Shown here one piece after another: positions 1 through 7,699 of a DNA stretch of 9,311 nt. Under the pieces are notes generated by a model, which searched no databases, had not been told where the DNA came from, and was given only the letters and a program-made list of their open reading frames with translations. Numbering within the stretch: the stretch's first letter is position 1; each line of letters starts with the position of its first letter. The stretch comes from Chloroflexota bacterium (GTDB lineage: Bacteria > Chloroflexota > Dehalococcoidia > Lucifugimonadales > JAPUKM01): the NCBI GenBank assembly GCA_027295645.1, contig JAPUKM010000257.1, positions 1-9,311 of the forward strand, in the 5' to 3' direction. A program made the translations under genes and the position numbers.

Positions 1-1338
1 AGTAAACCCAATCGCCACGGTTGCTACGGGCCCAGGAGATGCGGTGGGAGTTGGCGTACTTGTCAGCGGGAAGGACACGTCGTCTCCGCCCGAAGCGTTG
101 AGCAGAATAAAGATCAGGGCCACCCCCGCGACGCCGCCGACCGGAATCAGCAGTCGCCAGGGGATTCCGCGCCGCCGGTCGCCAGGCGGCGCGGGTGGTG
201 GGGGCACCGGCTGTGGCGTGGAAGCGGGCCGTGGTGGAGGCGCGGCTGGTGGAGGAGGGGTGGGAGTCTTTGGGCGCTCTACGGGAGGAGGCGCGGCCAC
301 CGGTGTCTCTGGTGTGGGGCCGGTCGCGGAGACGGGCGCTCCGCAGGCGATGCAGTACCTATGCCCCGGCGTCAGCCCTGTACCACACCTTGTACAGAAC
401 TTGGAGCCGACAGGCGTTTCCGTGGTCGGTGCTGTCGATGCCGGGGTTGTGCCCGGAGCGGTCGGCGGCGACGCCGTCGCCGTCGTGGGGGCTGGCGGCG
501 ACGGCTCGGGCGCTGCGGGGATCGCGTCGGGCAGCGCCTGAGCAAGCGCCTCCGCCAGCTCCTTGGGCGTCTGGTAGCGGCGCGCGGGGTCCTTGGACAG
601 GCAGCGCTCCACCACCGTCGCCAACGCCGGCGACAGGTCCGTACGGGCCCGCCGCACGGAGGGCGGCTCCACCTCGATGTGCTGGCGGAGCACCGCCAGC
701 GGGGTATCCGCGCTGAAGGGCAGCTCCCCGGTGAACATCTGGTAGAGGACCACCCCAAAGGCATAGATGTCGGTGCGGATGTCGGCCCGCTCGCCCCTGG
801 CCTGCTCCGGCGACATGTAATGTGGCGTGCCCATGAACTGGCCGGTGCGGGTCATGCCGGAGAGGTCCGCGGCCCTGGCGATGCCGAAGTCGGTGAGCTT
901 CATGGTGCCGTCGGGCGCAAGGAGGATGTTCTGCGGCTTGATATCGCGGTGGACCTCCACTCCGGCATCGAAGGCCGCCTGCAAGCCAAGGCAGACCTGG
1001 TAGACGATGTGGACGGCCCGCTCCGGAGAGAGGCGGCCCTCCGCTTCCATCACAGTGTTGAGGCTCTCCGGCAGGAACTCCATTGAGATGAAGTAGCTAT
1101 CGTCGTCCTGCCCAACCTCGAAGATGCTGATGACGTTGGGGTGATCGATGGAGGCGGTGATGTGGGCCTCGCGGCGGAACCGCTCCAGGTAGGCGGCATC
1201 GCGGGCGAGGTGGGCATGCAGCACCTTCAGGGCAAGAACACCACCGGTCTCGGTGTCCCACGCCCGGTAGACGACCGCCTGCCCCCCAGCGGCGATCTGA
1301 TCAAGGATCCGGTATCTGCCTATGCGCCGCTGAGCCAG
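1..1338 (-). CDS. Transmembrane Ser/Thr protein kinase with zinc ribbon (C-terminus beyond window)
   Basis: This eukaryotic-type (Hanks) kinase should phosphorylate Ser/Thr on cytoplasmic targets. Numbering is from the proposed CTG start. The kinase domain spans about residues 7-268: a glycine loop read as IAAGGQAVVY (15-24), ATP-anchoring Lys38 in ALKVL, Glu57 on helix C, the catalytic loop HRDIKPQN (130-137), DFG (150-152), and SPE (176-178) in place of APE. A Pro/Thr/Ala-rich linker follows, then a CxxC-x10-CxxC zinc ribbon (Cys315, 318, 329, 332), a second Pro-rich stretch (about 341-386), a basic RRR stop and one membrane helix (about 394-413). A T/P-rich presumably outside segment is still open after 446 codons at the window edge, so the sensor domain is not visible. 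The first and last glycines of the usual GxGxxG loop are Ala. There is no ATG, GTG or TTG in frame between the upstream TAA (1368-1366) and the glycine loop. CTG at 1338 is proposed because GGAGG lies 10 nt upstream. The gene follows the protease on the same strand but has its own -10. The kinase call is certain; the start is not. Confidence 0.9.
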   Translation of the reverse strand, partial: MAQRRIGRYRILDQIAAGGQAVVYRAWDTETGGVLALKVLHAHLARDAAYLERFRREAHITASIDHPNVISIFEVGQDDDSYFISMEFLPESLNTVMEAEGRLSPERAVHIVYQVCLGLQAAFDAGVEVHRDIKPQNILLAPDGTMKLTDFGIARAADLSGMTRTGQFMGTPHYMSPEQARGERADIRTDIYAFGVVLYQMFTGELPFSADTPLAVLRQHIEVEPPSVRRARTDLSPALATVVERCLSKDPARRYQTPKELAEALAQALPDAIPAAPEPSPPAPTTATASPPTAPGTTPASTAPTTETPVGSKFCTRCGTGLTPGHRYCIACGAPVSATGPTPETPVAAPPPVERPKTPTPPPPAAPPPRPASTPQPVPPPPAPPGDRRRGIPWRLLIPVGGVAGVALIFILLNASGGDDVSFPLTSTPTPTASPGPVATVAIGFT

Positions 1339-1345
1339 GGCAACA

Positions 1346-1356
1346 CCCCCTCCCCT
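1346..1356 (-). promoter_or_regulatory. Purine-rich Shine-Dalgarno supporting the kinase start
   Basis: On the minus strand the run AGGGGAGGGGG contains GGAGG (1353-1349). It lies 10 nt ahead of the in-frame CTG at 1338, which is good spacing for a ribosome binding site. The same run overlaps a GTG (1346-1344) that opens only an 8-codon frame ending at TAG (1322-1320). Either the kinase starts at CTG, or at a rarer codon such as ATA (1323), or a one-base indel near the G run has separated the GTG from the kinase frame. Confidence 0.5.
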
Positions 1357-1376
1357 GGTGCCAGATTAGTGGAGCG

Positions 1377-1385
1377 ATTATAGCA
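1377..1385 (-). promoter_or_regulatory. Extended -10 promoter for the kinase gene
   Basis: The minus strand reads TGCTATAAT, a consensus -10 hexamer with the TGn extension. No good -35 lies 17 nt upstream, which is usual for extended -10 promoters. Transcription should start near 1370, giving a leader of about 32 nt before the proposed CTG. The 11 bases TGCTATAATCG are identical to those in front of the protease gene, which supports a real recurring promoter. The kinase may also be reached by read-through from the protease, because no terminator is seen between them. Confidence 0.6.
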
Positions 1386-1409
1386 GAGGACAGCTAGGCC
1401 GCCACCGGA

Positions 1410-2804
1410 TCAGCCCAGCGGCTCAAATGAGTAGAGCGACAGCTCCAGGCTGTCCAGGACATCAGAGTACCGCTCCAGGTCCCATACCGGCACGGCGCCG
1501 ATGGCCAGCACCTGAATGAGATACTCGCTCCGGACATACCAGTGGTCCACGGCGTTGTGGGGTACCCCCTGGAGCACGAAGGTCAGTAAAAACTCCTGGG
1601 CCTGGACTGTTTGGGCAGCTCCTATCCGCCGCTCCGCGACGATCCGGAAGTCGGTCCAGCCCTCCAGGGCGGCCGGCTCCCAGTCCGCCAAATAGCTGTC
1701 CAGCGCCGGGTAGCGAACGGGGTCGATCTCCTCGACGATTATCAGGACGAGGGCCCCGGTACGCTGGTCCCAGATTTGCACGAACTCCTCGAAGCTCGCA
1801 TCGAGGTTCCACCCGGGCGGCACCTGTATGGAGTATGAGAACCGAGCGTTCTGATACAGGCCACCGGGCAGGCCGGGTAGCGGAACCGACGTGGGCAGGG
1901 CCACCGCGCCTCCCATGACTAGGCTTGGCAGAACGCTCTCTATGGTCACCTGGGAAACGGCGAACCCGAACCCCTCCACGGGAACGCCGGAGCCGCTGCT
2001 TCTGATAGCAAAGGTGTTGATTCCGAGGACCTCTCCTGACAGCGACAGAAGAGGGCCGCCGCTGTTGCCGGGGTTTATGGGAGCGTCGGTCTGAATCACC
2101 TGCCGATCGGCATCCTCGTCGTCCCGGATGGCGGACACGATGCCCCTAGTCACTGTCGCCTGGCCCTCTATTCCCAGTGCGTACCCGACGACGATCACCT
2201 CACTGCCGACCTCTACCTGAGAGACATCGCCGAATGGAAGCGGCATAAAGTCGGCGCTACAGCATATTCTGAGCACCGCCAGGTCACGGAGCTGGTCCAC
2301 GCCCAGCAGCGTGCCGTCGAACACTACCGAATCGTTCACGGTTATCCTCACCTGGCTTGCCCCATCAATGACGTGGAAGTTGGTGAGGACCAGCGCGCTT
2401 CTGTCCCCGGGGTCTGTCTGGAAGATCACGCCGGTGCCTGAGCCCAGGTTGGTTTCGACCCTGACCACGCTTGGCCGCACCTGGGCCACCAGCTCTGTCA
2501 GCCTGGGGGCCGCCATCAGCCCGCGCGTGGGTGATGGGGTGAGGGTCGGCGTTGAAGACGGGGTGGGAGAAGGTGGTATGGTCGGGAGCGCCCGGACGGT
2601 GGCCTGGACACCGGCAATCACCGTCGCCTGAATGTCCGGCGTGGGCGCGGGTGTGGTCCTGGTCAGGGCGGCCTCTACGGCGGCGGCCACGGTGGCGGCG
2701 ATGTCCGGAGTGGCCGTGGGAACTGCCGTGGCCGTAGGGCTGGCACACCCTGCGAGTGCCGTTGCCCCCATCATAGTCGCCAGGCCCACCCATACTCGTA
2801 TCAT
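1410..2804 (-). CDS. Lipoprotein trypsin-like (HtrA/DegP-type) serine protease without PDZ domain
   Basis: This is a predicted 464-residue exported serine protease of the S1C (HtrA/DegP) type, probably cleaving misfolded or signalling proteins outside the membrane. The N-terminus is a lipoprotein signal ending in the lipobox LAGC with Cys20. Two copies of a PDIxATVxAxVxA unit (from Asp34 and Asp57, 23 residues apart) and a P/T/S-rich tether lead to the protease domain (about 100-300). The triad is visible: His144 in TNFHVIDGA, Asp174 in RDLAVL, Ser248 in GNSGGPLL. Instead of a PDZ domain there is a separate C-terminal module (about 330-460) beginning with FSYSIQVPPGW, a type of start seen in PsbP/Mog1-like folds; that assignment is tentative. 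The ATG at 2804 is chosen because it gives the signal peptide directly and sits where the promoter predicts transcription to begin. The frame can be extended to 2915, but that part overlaps recF and its promoter and would bury the signal peptide. The adjacent CysCys (181-182) is unusual. Confidence 0.88.
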   Translation of the reverse strand: MIRVWVGLATMMGATALAGCASPTATAVPTATPDIAATVAAAVEAALTRTTPAPTPDIQATVIAGVQATVRALPTIPPSPTPSSTPTLTPSPTRGLMAAPRLTELVAQVRPSVVRVETNLGSGTGVIFQTDPGDRSALVLTNFHVIDGASQVRITVNDSVVFDGTLLGVDQLRDLAVLRICCSADFMPLPFGDVSQVEVGSEVIVVGYALGIEGQATVTRGIVSAIRDDEDADRQVIQTDAPINPGNSGGPLLSLSGEVLGINTFAIRSSGSGVPVEGFGFAVSQVTIESVLPSLVMGGAVALPTSVPLPGLPGGLYQNARFSYSIQVPPGWNLDASFEEFVQIWDQRTGALVLIIVEEIDPVRYPALDSYLADWEPAALEGWTDFRIVAERRIGAAQTVQAQEFLLTFVLQGVPHNAVDHWYVRSEYLIQVLAIGAVPVWDLERYSDVLDSLELSLYSFEPLG

Positions 2805-2811
2805 GGAGGCG

Positions 2812-2820
2812 ATTATAGCA
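2812..2820 (-). promoter_or_regulatory. Extended -10 promoter for the protease; leaderless mRNA predicted
   Basis: The minus strand reads TGCTATAAT. The hexamer ends at 2812 and the ATG begins at 2804, only 7 bases later, so the usual initiation distance puts the first transcribed base on or next to the start codon. The transcript would therefore have no Shine-Dalgarno. This element lies 8 bp from the recF extended -10 on the opposite strand. Confidence 0.6.
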
Positions 2821-2828
2821 GGGCAGAG

Positions 2829-2837
2829 TGCTACAAT
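2829..2837 (+). promoter_or_regulatory. Extended -10 promoter for recF
   Basis: The plus strand reads TGCTACAAT, one base from the consensus hexamer and with the TGn extension. Transcription would begin near 2844, just at the Shine-Dalgarno. Its -35 region (about 2809-2814) falls on the -10 of the divergent protease promoter, so polymerase probably cannot occupy both at once. Confidence 0.55.
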
Positions 2838-2843
2838 TCTCAC

Positions 2844-2848
2844 AGGAG
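2844..2848 (+). promoter_or_regulatory. Shine-Dalgarno AGGAG fixing the recF start
   Basis: AGGAG lies 6 nt before the GTG at 2855. This favours GTG 2855, giving an N-terminus MYLSRLALTNYRNF typical of RecF, over the in-frame GTG at 2828. The latter has no ribosome site and sits upstream of the predicted transcription start. Confidence 0.75.
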
Positions 2849-2854
2849 TATGCC

Positions 2855-3991
2855 GTGTACCTTTCCCGCCTCGCACTGACCAACTACCGCAACTTCCCCG
2901 ATCTGGAGCTGGCACTGCCAGCGGGCATGGTGTTCATCCTTGGACGCAACGCGCAGGGCAAGAGCAACCTGCTGGAGGCGGCCTACCTTCTGGCCATTGG
3001 CAAGTCCTACCACGCCAATACGGACCGGGAGTTGATCCACCTGAAGGCGCTTGAGGATGTCCCTTCGCCTGGCTCAGGACAGGCTCTCATTACCGGTGAG
3101 GTGGAGCATCGTGATGGACGCCTGAAGGTGATTATGGGTCTTCAGGCCATCGCCGCCGAAGGAGCGGGAGGCCCCCTGGTCCATAAACAGATCCGGGTCA
3201 ACGGCGTGCCGACCCCTGTCACAGGGCTGGTGGGGCGAATCAATGCGGTGCTCTTCACCGCAAGCGATATCGACCTGGTCATGGGGTCGCCGTCGGGACG
3301 CCGCCGTTTCCTGGACATCCTCATCTCTCAGGCGGACCGCGGGTACCTGCGCGCGCTGCAACGGTACCAGCGCGTTGTGACCCAGCGAAATCACCTCCTC
3401 CGGCTCATCCGGGAGGGCCGGGGCTCACGGGAGGAGCTGGACTTCTGGGATGCCGAACTGGTGAAGGAGGGCGTTGCCATCATCGCGCAGCGCGATCAGG
3501 TGCTTGAACAGCTCGCCCCGCTGGCCAGGAAGACCTACTCGGAACTTGCGGGCAGCCAGGAGGAGCTGACCCTGGCCTTTCAGCCAGCCGTCCCGGCCCA
3601 GGGGCTGGAGGAGGTGCTGAGAGAGCAGCGGGAGCGGGAGATCGGCGCTGGAATGACCCTCCACGGCCCTCACCGGGACGACCTTCTCCTTGAGGTGGAT
3701 GGGATGAATGCGGCTATCTATGCATCGCGGGGCCAGGCACGCACTGTTGCGCTGGCGCTACGCCTGGCGGAGGCGCTCTTCCTGAAGAAGGCGCGGGGTG
3801 AGGAGCCCATCCTGCTGCTGGACGATGTGCTCTCTGAGCTGGACCCGCAGCGACGCCACCATGTGCTGGAAGAGGCGGGCCGCTACCAGCAGGCCCTGAC
3901 CACAACGGCCGAGCCCGCACTGGTCAGCGATACCCCCGTACCTCCCTCCGCTGTGTTTACCGTGGAGAATGGTCAGGTGACGCCCTCCTAG
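2855..3991 (+). CDS. recF: DNA replication and repair protein RecF
   Basis: RecF is a cytoplasmic SMC-like ATPase that, with RecO and RecR, loads RecA at single-strand gaps. The 378-residue product is of normal family length. Visible motifs are the opening MYLSRLALTNYRNF, Walker A GRNAQGKS (30-37), the ABC signature SRGQ (291-294), and Walker B ILLLDD (319-324) followed by the D-loop region SELD. The middle part is the charged, helical arm typical of the family. The last 35 or so residues (after GRYQQAL) are Thr/Pro-rich and look weakly conserved. The neighbours are unusual: recF commonly sits with dnaA, dnaN and gyrB, but here it lies between a divergent protease and the str ribosomal operon. 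It uses a GTG start. Probably a single-gene transcript ending in the inverted repeats that follow. Confidence 0.96.
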   Translation: MYLSRLALTNYRNFPDLELALPAGMVFILGRNAQGKSNLLEAAYLLAIGKSYHANTDRELIHLKALEDVPSPGSGQALITGEVEHRDGRLKVIMGLQAIAAEGAGGPLVHKQIRVNGVPTPVTGLVGRINAVLFTASDIDLVMGSPSGRRRFLDILISQADRGYLRALQRYQRVVTQRNHLLRLIREGRGSREELDFWDAELVKEGVAIIAQRDQVLEQLAPLARKTYSELAGSQEELTLAFQPAVPAQGLEEVLREQREREIGAGMTLHGPHRDDLLLEVDGMNAAIYASRGQARTVALALRLAEALFLKKARGEEPILLLDDVLSELDPQRRHHVLEEAGRYQQALTTTAEPALVSDTPVPPSAVFTVENGQVTPS

Positions 3992-4008
3992 AGGTAGAGA
4001 TTCCATAT

Positions 4009-4027
4009 CATCATGCTCACCATGATG
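4009..4027 (+). repeat. Small inverted repeat after recF
   Basis: CATCATG and CATGATG form perfect 7-bp arms around a 5-nt loop (CTCAC), starting 18 nt after the recF stop. There is no following T run, so on its own it is a weak terminator candidate. It may protect the mRNA 3' end or be chance. Confidence 0.4.
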
Positions 4028-4047
4028 CTGTTGAACCCGAACGGGAA

Positions 4048-4091
4048 GGGGCGGAGAGATGGCTCAGGTGTGTCGGCCATCTCTCCGCCCC
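4048..4091 (+). terminator. Long perfect inverted repeat, probable recF terminator or boundary element
   Basis: The arms GGGGCGGAGAGATGG (4048-4062) and CCATCTCTCCGCCCC (4077-4091) are perfect 15-bp complements around a 14-nt loop whose outermost bases can pair too. The fold would be very stable. No T run follows on either strand, so classical intrinsic termination is doubtful. The position between recF and the ribosomal promoter fits a boundary or mRNA-end structure. The right arm ends only 11 bp before the -35 box, so a DNA-binding role is a second possibility. Confidence 0.55.
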
Positions 4092-4102
4092 TAGGAGCCT
4101 CG

Positions 4103-4131
4103 TTGACAGGTGCATCCTATATTGCTACAAT
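4103..4131 (+). promoter_or_regulatory. Strong sigma-70-type promoter of the rpsL operon
   Basis: A consensus -35 TTGACA (4103-4108) and a -10 TACAAT (4126-4131) are separated by exactly 17 bp, and the -10 also carries the TGC extension. Transcription should start near 4138. This is the best promoter in the window, as expected for an operon of ribosomal proteins and EF-G. Confidence 0.85.
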
Positions 4132-4168
4132 GCTCGCCTGATGTCCGAAGCGCGGGCAAACCCCGTGC

Positions 4169-4187
4169 GTGCCATCGGTATTGGCAC
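4169..4187 (+). promoter_or_regulatory. Hairpin in the rpsL leader
   Basis: GTGCCA (4169-4174) and TGGCAC (4182-4187) are perfect 6-bp arms around a 7-nt loop in the predicted 5' leader of the operon. Function unknown. It may act with the larger hairpin just downstream. Confidence 0.4.
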
Positions 4188-4189
4188 AA

Positions 4190-4238
4190 CGCTCGGGCTG
4201 CCGCCCCGAGGAGAGGCGGCTCGCAGCGTTTTGTTTTG
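4190..4238 (+). promoter_or_regulatory. Attenuator-like hairpin with T-rich tail in the rpsL leader
   Basis: CGCT (4190-4193) can pair with AGCG (4225-4228) and GCCGCC (4200-4205) with GGCGGC (4215-4220), leaving an internal loop. The tract TTTTGTTTTG follows at once (4229-4238). This resembles an intrinsic terminator inside the leader, ending 16 nt before the rpsL ATG. A competing fold exists: CTCGGG (4192-4197) can pair with CCCGAG (4205-4210), which would break the GC stem. Two exclusive folds with a T tract suggest transcription attenuation, inferred from sequence only. Confidence 0.45.
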
Positions 4239-4254
4239 TATTGTAGGGGGATAG

Positions 4255-4665
4255 ATGCCGACGGTTAATCAATTAATACGCAAGGGACGGGTGAAGCTCA
4301 AGAAGCGGACCAAGGCTCCTGCGCTTCGGTTTGTCCAGAATACACTGAAAAACCGGCTGGTTCGGGGACCAGGATGTCCCCAGAGGCGCGGGGTATGCGT
4401 GCAGGTGAAGACCGTCACCCCCAAGAAGCCCAACTCAGCCCTCCGGAAGGTGGCTCGCGTACGTCTTACCAATGGGCTGGAGGTGACCGCCTATATCCCT
4501 GGAGAGGGGCACAACCTCCAAGAGCACTCGGTTGTACTGATTCGGGGAGGTCGCGTCAAGGATCTCCCCGGCGTTCGGTATCACGTTATCCGTGGCACCC
4601 TGGACTCTGCTGGCGTAGCGGACAGGAAGCGGGGGCGGAGCAAGTATGGGTCCAAGCGGGATTAA
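4255..4665 (+). CDS. rpsL: Small ribosomal subunit protein S12, with insertion
   Basis: S12 sits at the decoding centre of the 30S subunit and controls reading accuracy; it is the classic site of streptomycin-resistance changes. The 136-residue product has the family signatures CPQRRGVC (41-48), TPKKPNSALRKVARVRLTNG (55-74) and the GEGHNLQEHS and GGRVKDLPGVRYH blocks. Lys57 and Lys58 align with E. coli K42 and K43 (mature numbering). Between PAL (22-24) and CPQ (41-43) there are 16 residues where E. coli has 2, a 14-residue insertion rich in basic and hydrophobic residues. Bacillus S12 has an insertion of similar size at the same place. The ATG is preceded by AGGGGG four bases upstream. First gene of the operon. 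Confidence 0.97.
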   Translation: MPTVNQLIRKGRVKLKKRTKAPALRFVQNTLKNRLVRGPGCPQRRGVCVQVKTVTPKKPNSALRKVARVRLTNGLEVTAYIPGEGHNLQEHSVVLIRGGRVKDLPGVRYHVIRGTLDSAGVADRKRGRSKYGSKRD

Positions 4666-4680
4666 CGGACATCGGCTGAG

Positions 4681-4725
4681 CTGGCCGTACCTCTTTTGAT
4701 GGCGCTGTAGGTACAAAGCGGCCAG
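4681..4725 (+). promoter_or_regulatory. rpsL-rpsG spacer stem-loop, candidate S7 autoregulatory site
   Basis: CTGGCCG (4681-4687) pairs with CGGCCAG (4719-4725). The helix continues after a 5-nt 3'-side bulge (CAAAG, 4714-4718) with TACCT (4688-4692) against AGGTA (4709-4713), closing a 16-nt loop. All 12 pairs are Watson-Crick. In E. coli, S7 binds the rpsL-rpsG spacer and represses downstream translation, and the spacer here (100 nt) is of similar size. The loop and bulge contain ATGGCGC and TACAAAG, blocks that, from memory, also occur in this order in the E. coli 16S rRNA segment near position 1235 contacted by S7. The structure is seen; the S7 role is inferred. Confidence 0.55.
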
Positions 4726-4765
4726 TTCTGTAGCAATGTTCATGGTGTAGGAGAAGCGGTTACCC

Positions 4766-5236
4766 ATGCCCAGAAGAAGGCGACCAGATAAGCGGGATAT
4801 CCCTCCCGATCCTAGATACGGCAGCGGTGAGTTGGCCCGCTTCATCAACAAGGTGATGATGCAGGGTAAGAAGACCACTGCGCAGCGCATTGTGTACTAC
4901 GCCTTGGACATGCTGGGGAAGGAGACCAACCAGCAGCCCCTGGAGGTGTTCCAGACGGCCGTGCAGCGAGCGACTCCTCAGCTAGAGGTGAAGCCGCGCA
5001 GGGTGGGCGGTGCGACATACCAGGTACCAATTGAGGTGCGCAGCACACGTCGCGAGGCGTTGGCCATGAGGTGGCTTGTCGGCTCGGCCCGCGCCAGGAC
5101 CGGACGGCCCATGGCCCAACGGCTCTATGAGGAGCTGCTGGATGCCTCCCGCGGACAGGGCGCAGCGGTCAAACGACGGGAAGATCTGCACAGGATGGCG
5201 GATGCGAACAGGGCTTTTGTTCACTACCGGTGGTGA
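4766..5236 (+). CDS. rpsG: Small ribosomal subunit protein S7
   Basis: S7 is the primary binder that starts assembly of the 30S head and lies beside the E site. The 156-residue product has normal length and family sequence throughout: the basic N-terminus MPRRRRPDKR, the FINKVMMQGKKTTAQRIVYYAL block, VKPRRVGGATYQVP with the beta-hairpin, and the ending ANRAFVHYRW. The ATG has a modest GGAG about 12 nt upstream (4750-4753), a rather long spacing. That would fit translation set by the spacer structure ahead of it. The gene is separated from rpsL by 100 nt and from fusA by 40 nt. Confidence 0.97.
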   Translation: MPRRRRPDKRDIPPDPRYGSGELARFINKVMMQGKKTTAQRIVYYALDMLGKETNQQPLEVFQTAVQRATPQLEVKPRRVGGATYQVPIEVRSTRREALAMRWLVGSARARTGRPMAQRLYEELLDASRGQGAAVKRREDLHRMADANRAFVHYRW

Positions 5237-5276
5237 TTGATGCTCCAGGGCATGCACCCGGGAACATGGAATAGAA

Positions 5277-7354
<2,078 letters not shown>

Positions 7355-7355
<1 letters not shown>

Positions 7356-7684
7356 TGACTACAAAAGCACCCACAACCCATAGACAACGTATACGCATTG
7401 TTCTTAAGGCCTTCGATCACAAGGTGATCGATCAGTCCGCGGAGCAGATCGTGGAGGCGGCCGAACGAACGGGAGCGCGGGTCGCGGGGCCGATCCCGCT
7501 GCCCACCTCTATCAAACGCTTCTGCGTTATCCGCTCCCCTCACGTAGACAAGAACTCGCGAGAGCACTTTGAGATGCGCACCCACAAGCGGCTCATCGAT
7601 ATTCTGGGACCAACCTCAAAGACCATCGACGCCATGTCCCGGCTGAATATGCCTGCGGGTGTGGACATTTCGATCAAACTGTAA
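7355..7684 (+). CDS. rpsJ: Small ribosomal subunit protein S10
   Basis: S10 is a 30S head protein that, with NusB, also takes part in transcription antitermination through NusG. The 109-residue product shows the family blocks RQRIRIVLKAFDHKVID, GPIPLPTSIKRFCVIRSPHV, SREHFEMRTHKRLIDI and a C-terminus in the style of LNMPAGVDISIKL. It is slightly longer than E. coli S10 (103) through an N-terminal TTKAPTTH extension. The start is GTG in the overlap TAGTG with the fusA stop, with AGAGGTGG about 11 nt upstream. No other start is available before the conserved core. In many bacteria S10 begins a separate operon; here it is joined to the str genes. Confidence 0.96.
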
Positions 7685-7699
7685 GGAGTAGCGAGAAGC

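Larger units (their letters stand above)
3992..4254 (+). other. Gene-free stretch: inverted repeats, str promoter and rpsL leader
   Basis: No convincing reading frame lies here. In order it holds a 7-bp inverted repeat (4009-4027), a long 15-bp inverted repeat (4048-4091), a sigma-70-like promoter (4103-4131), and a leader of about 115 nt with two further hairpins. The separate entries describe each. Confidence 0.8.

Noticed and set aside
44..1086. Several plus-strand open frames opposite the kinase gene
   Set aside because: They have Gly/Arg/Pro-rich compositions typical of antisense frames in GC-rich DNA, while the minus strand reads as a full kinase with catalytic motifs.
2828..2854. Upstream GTG start for recF at 2828
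   Set aside because: It precedes the predicted transcription start and lacks a ribosome site. GTG 2855 has AGGAG at proper spacing and gives the usual RecF N-terminus.
2805..2915. Longer protease start at 2915
   Set aside because: It would add 37 residues ahead of a good lipoprotein signal and overlap recF and both promoters.
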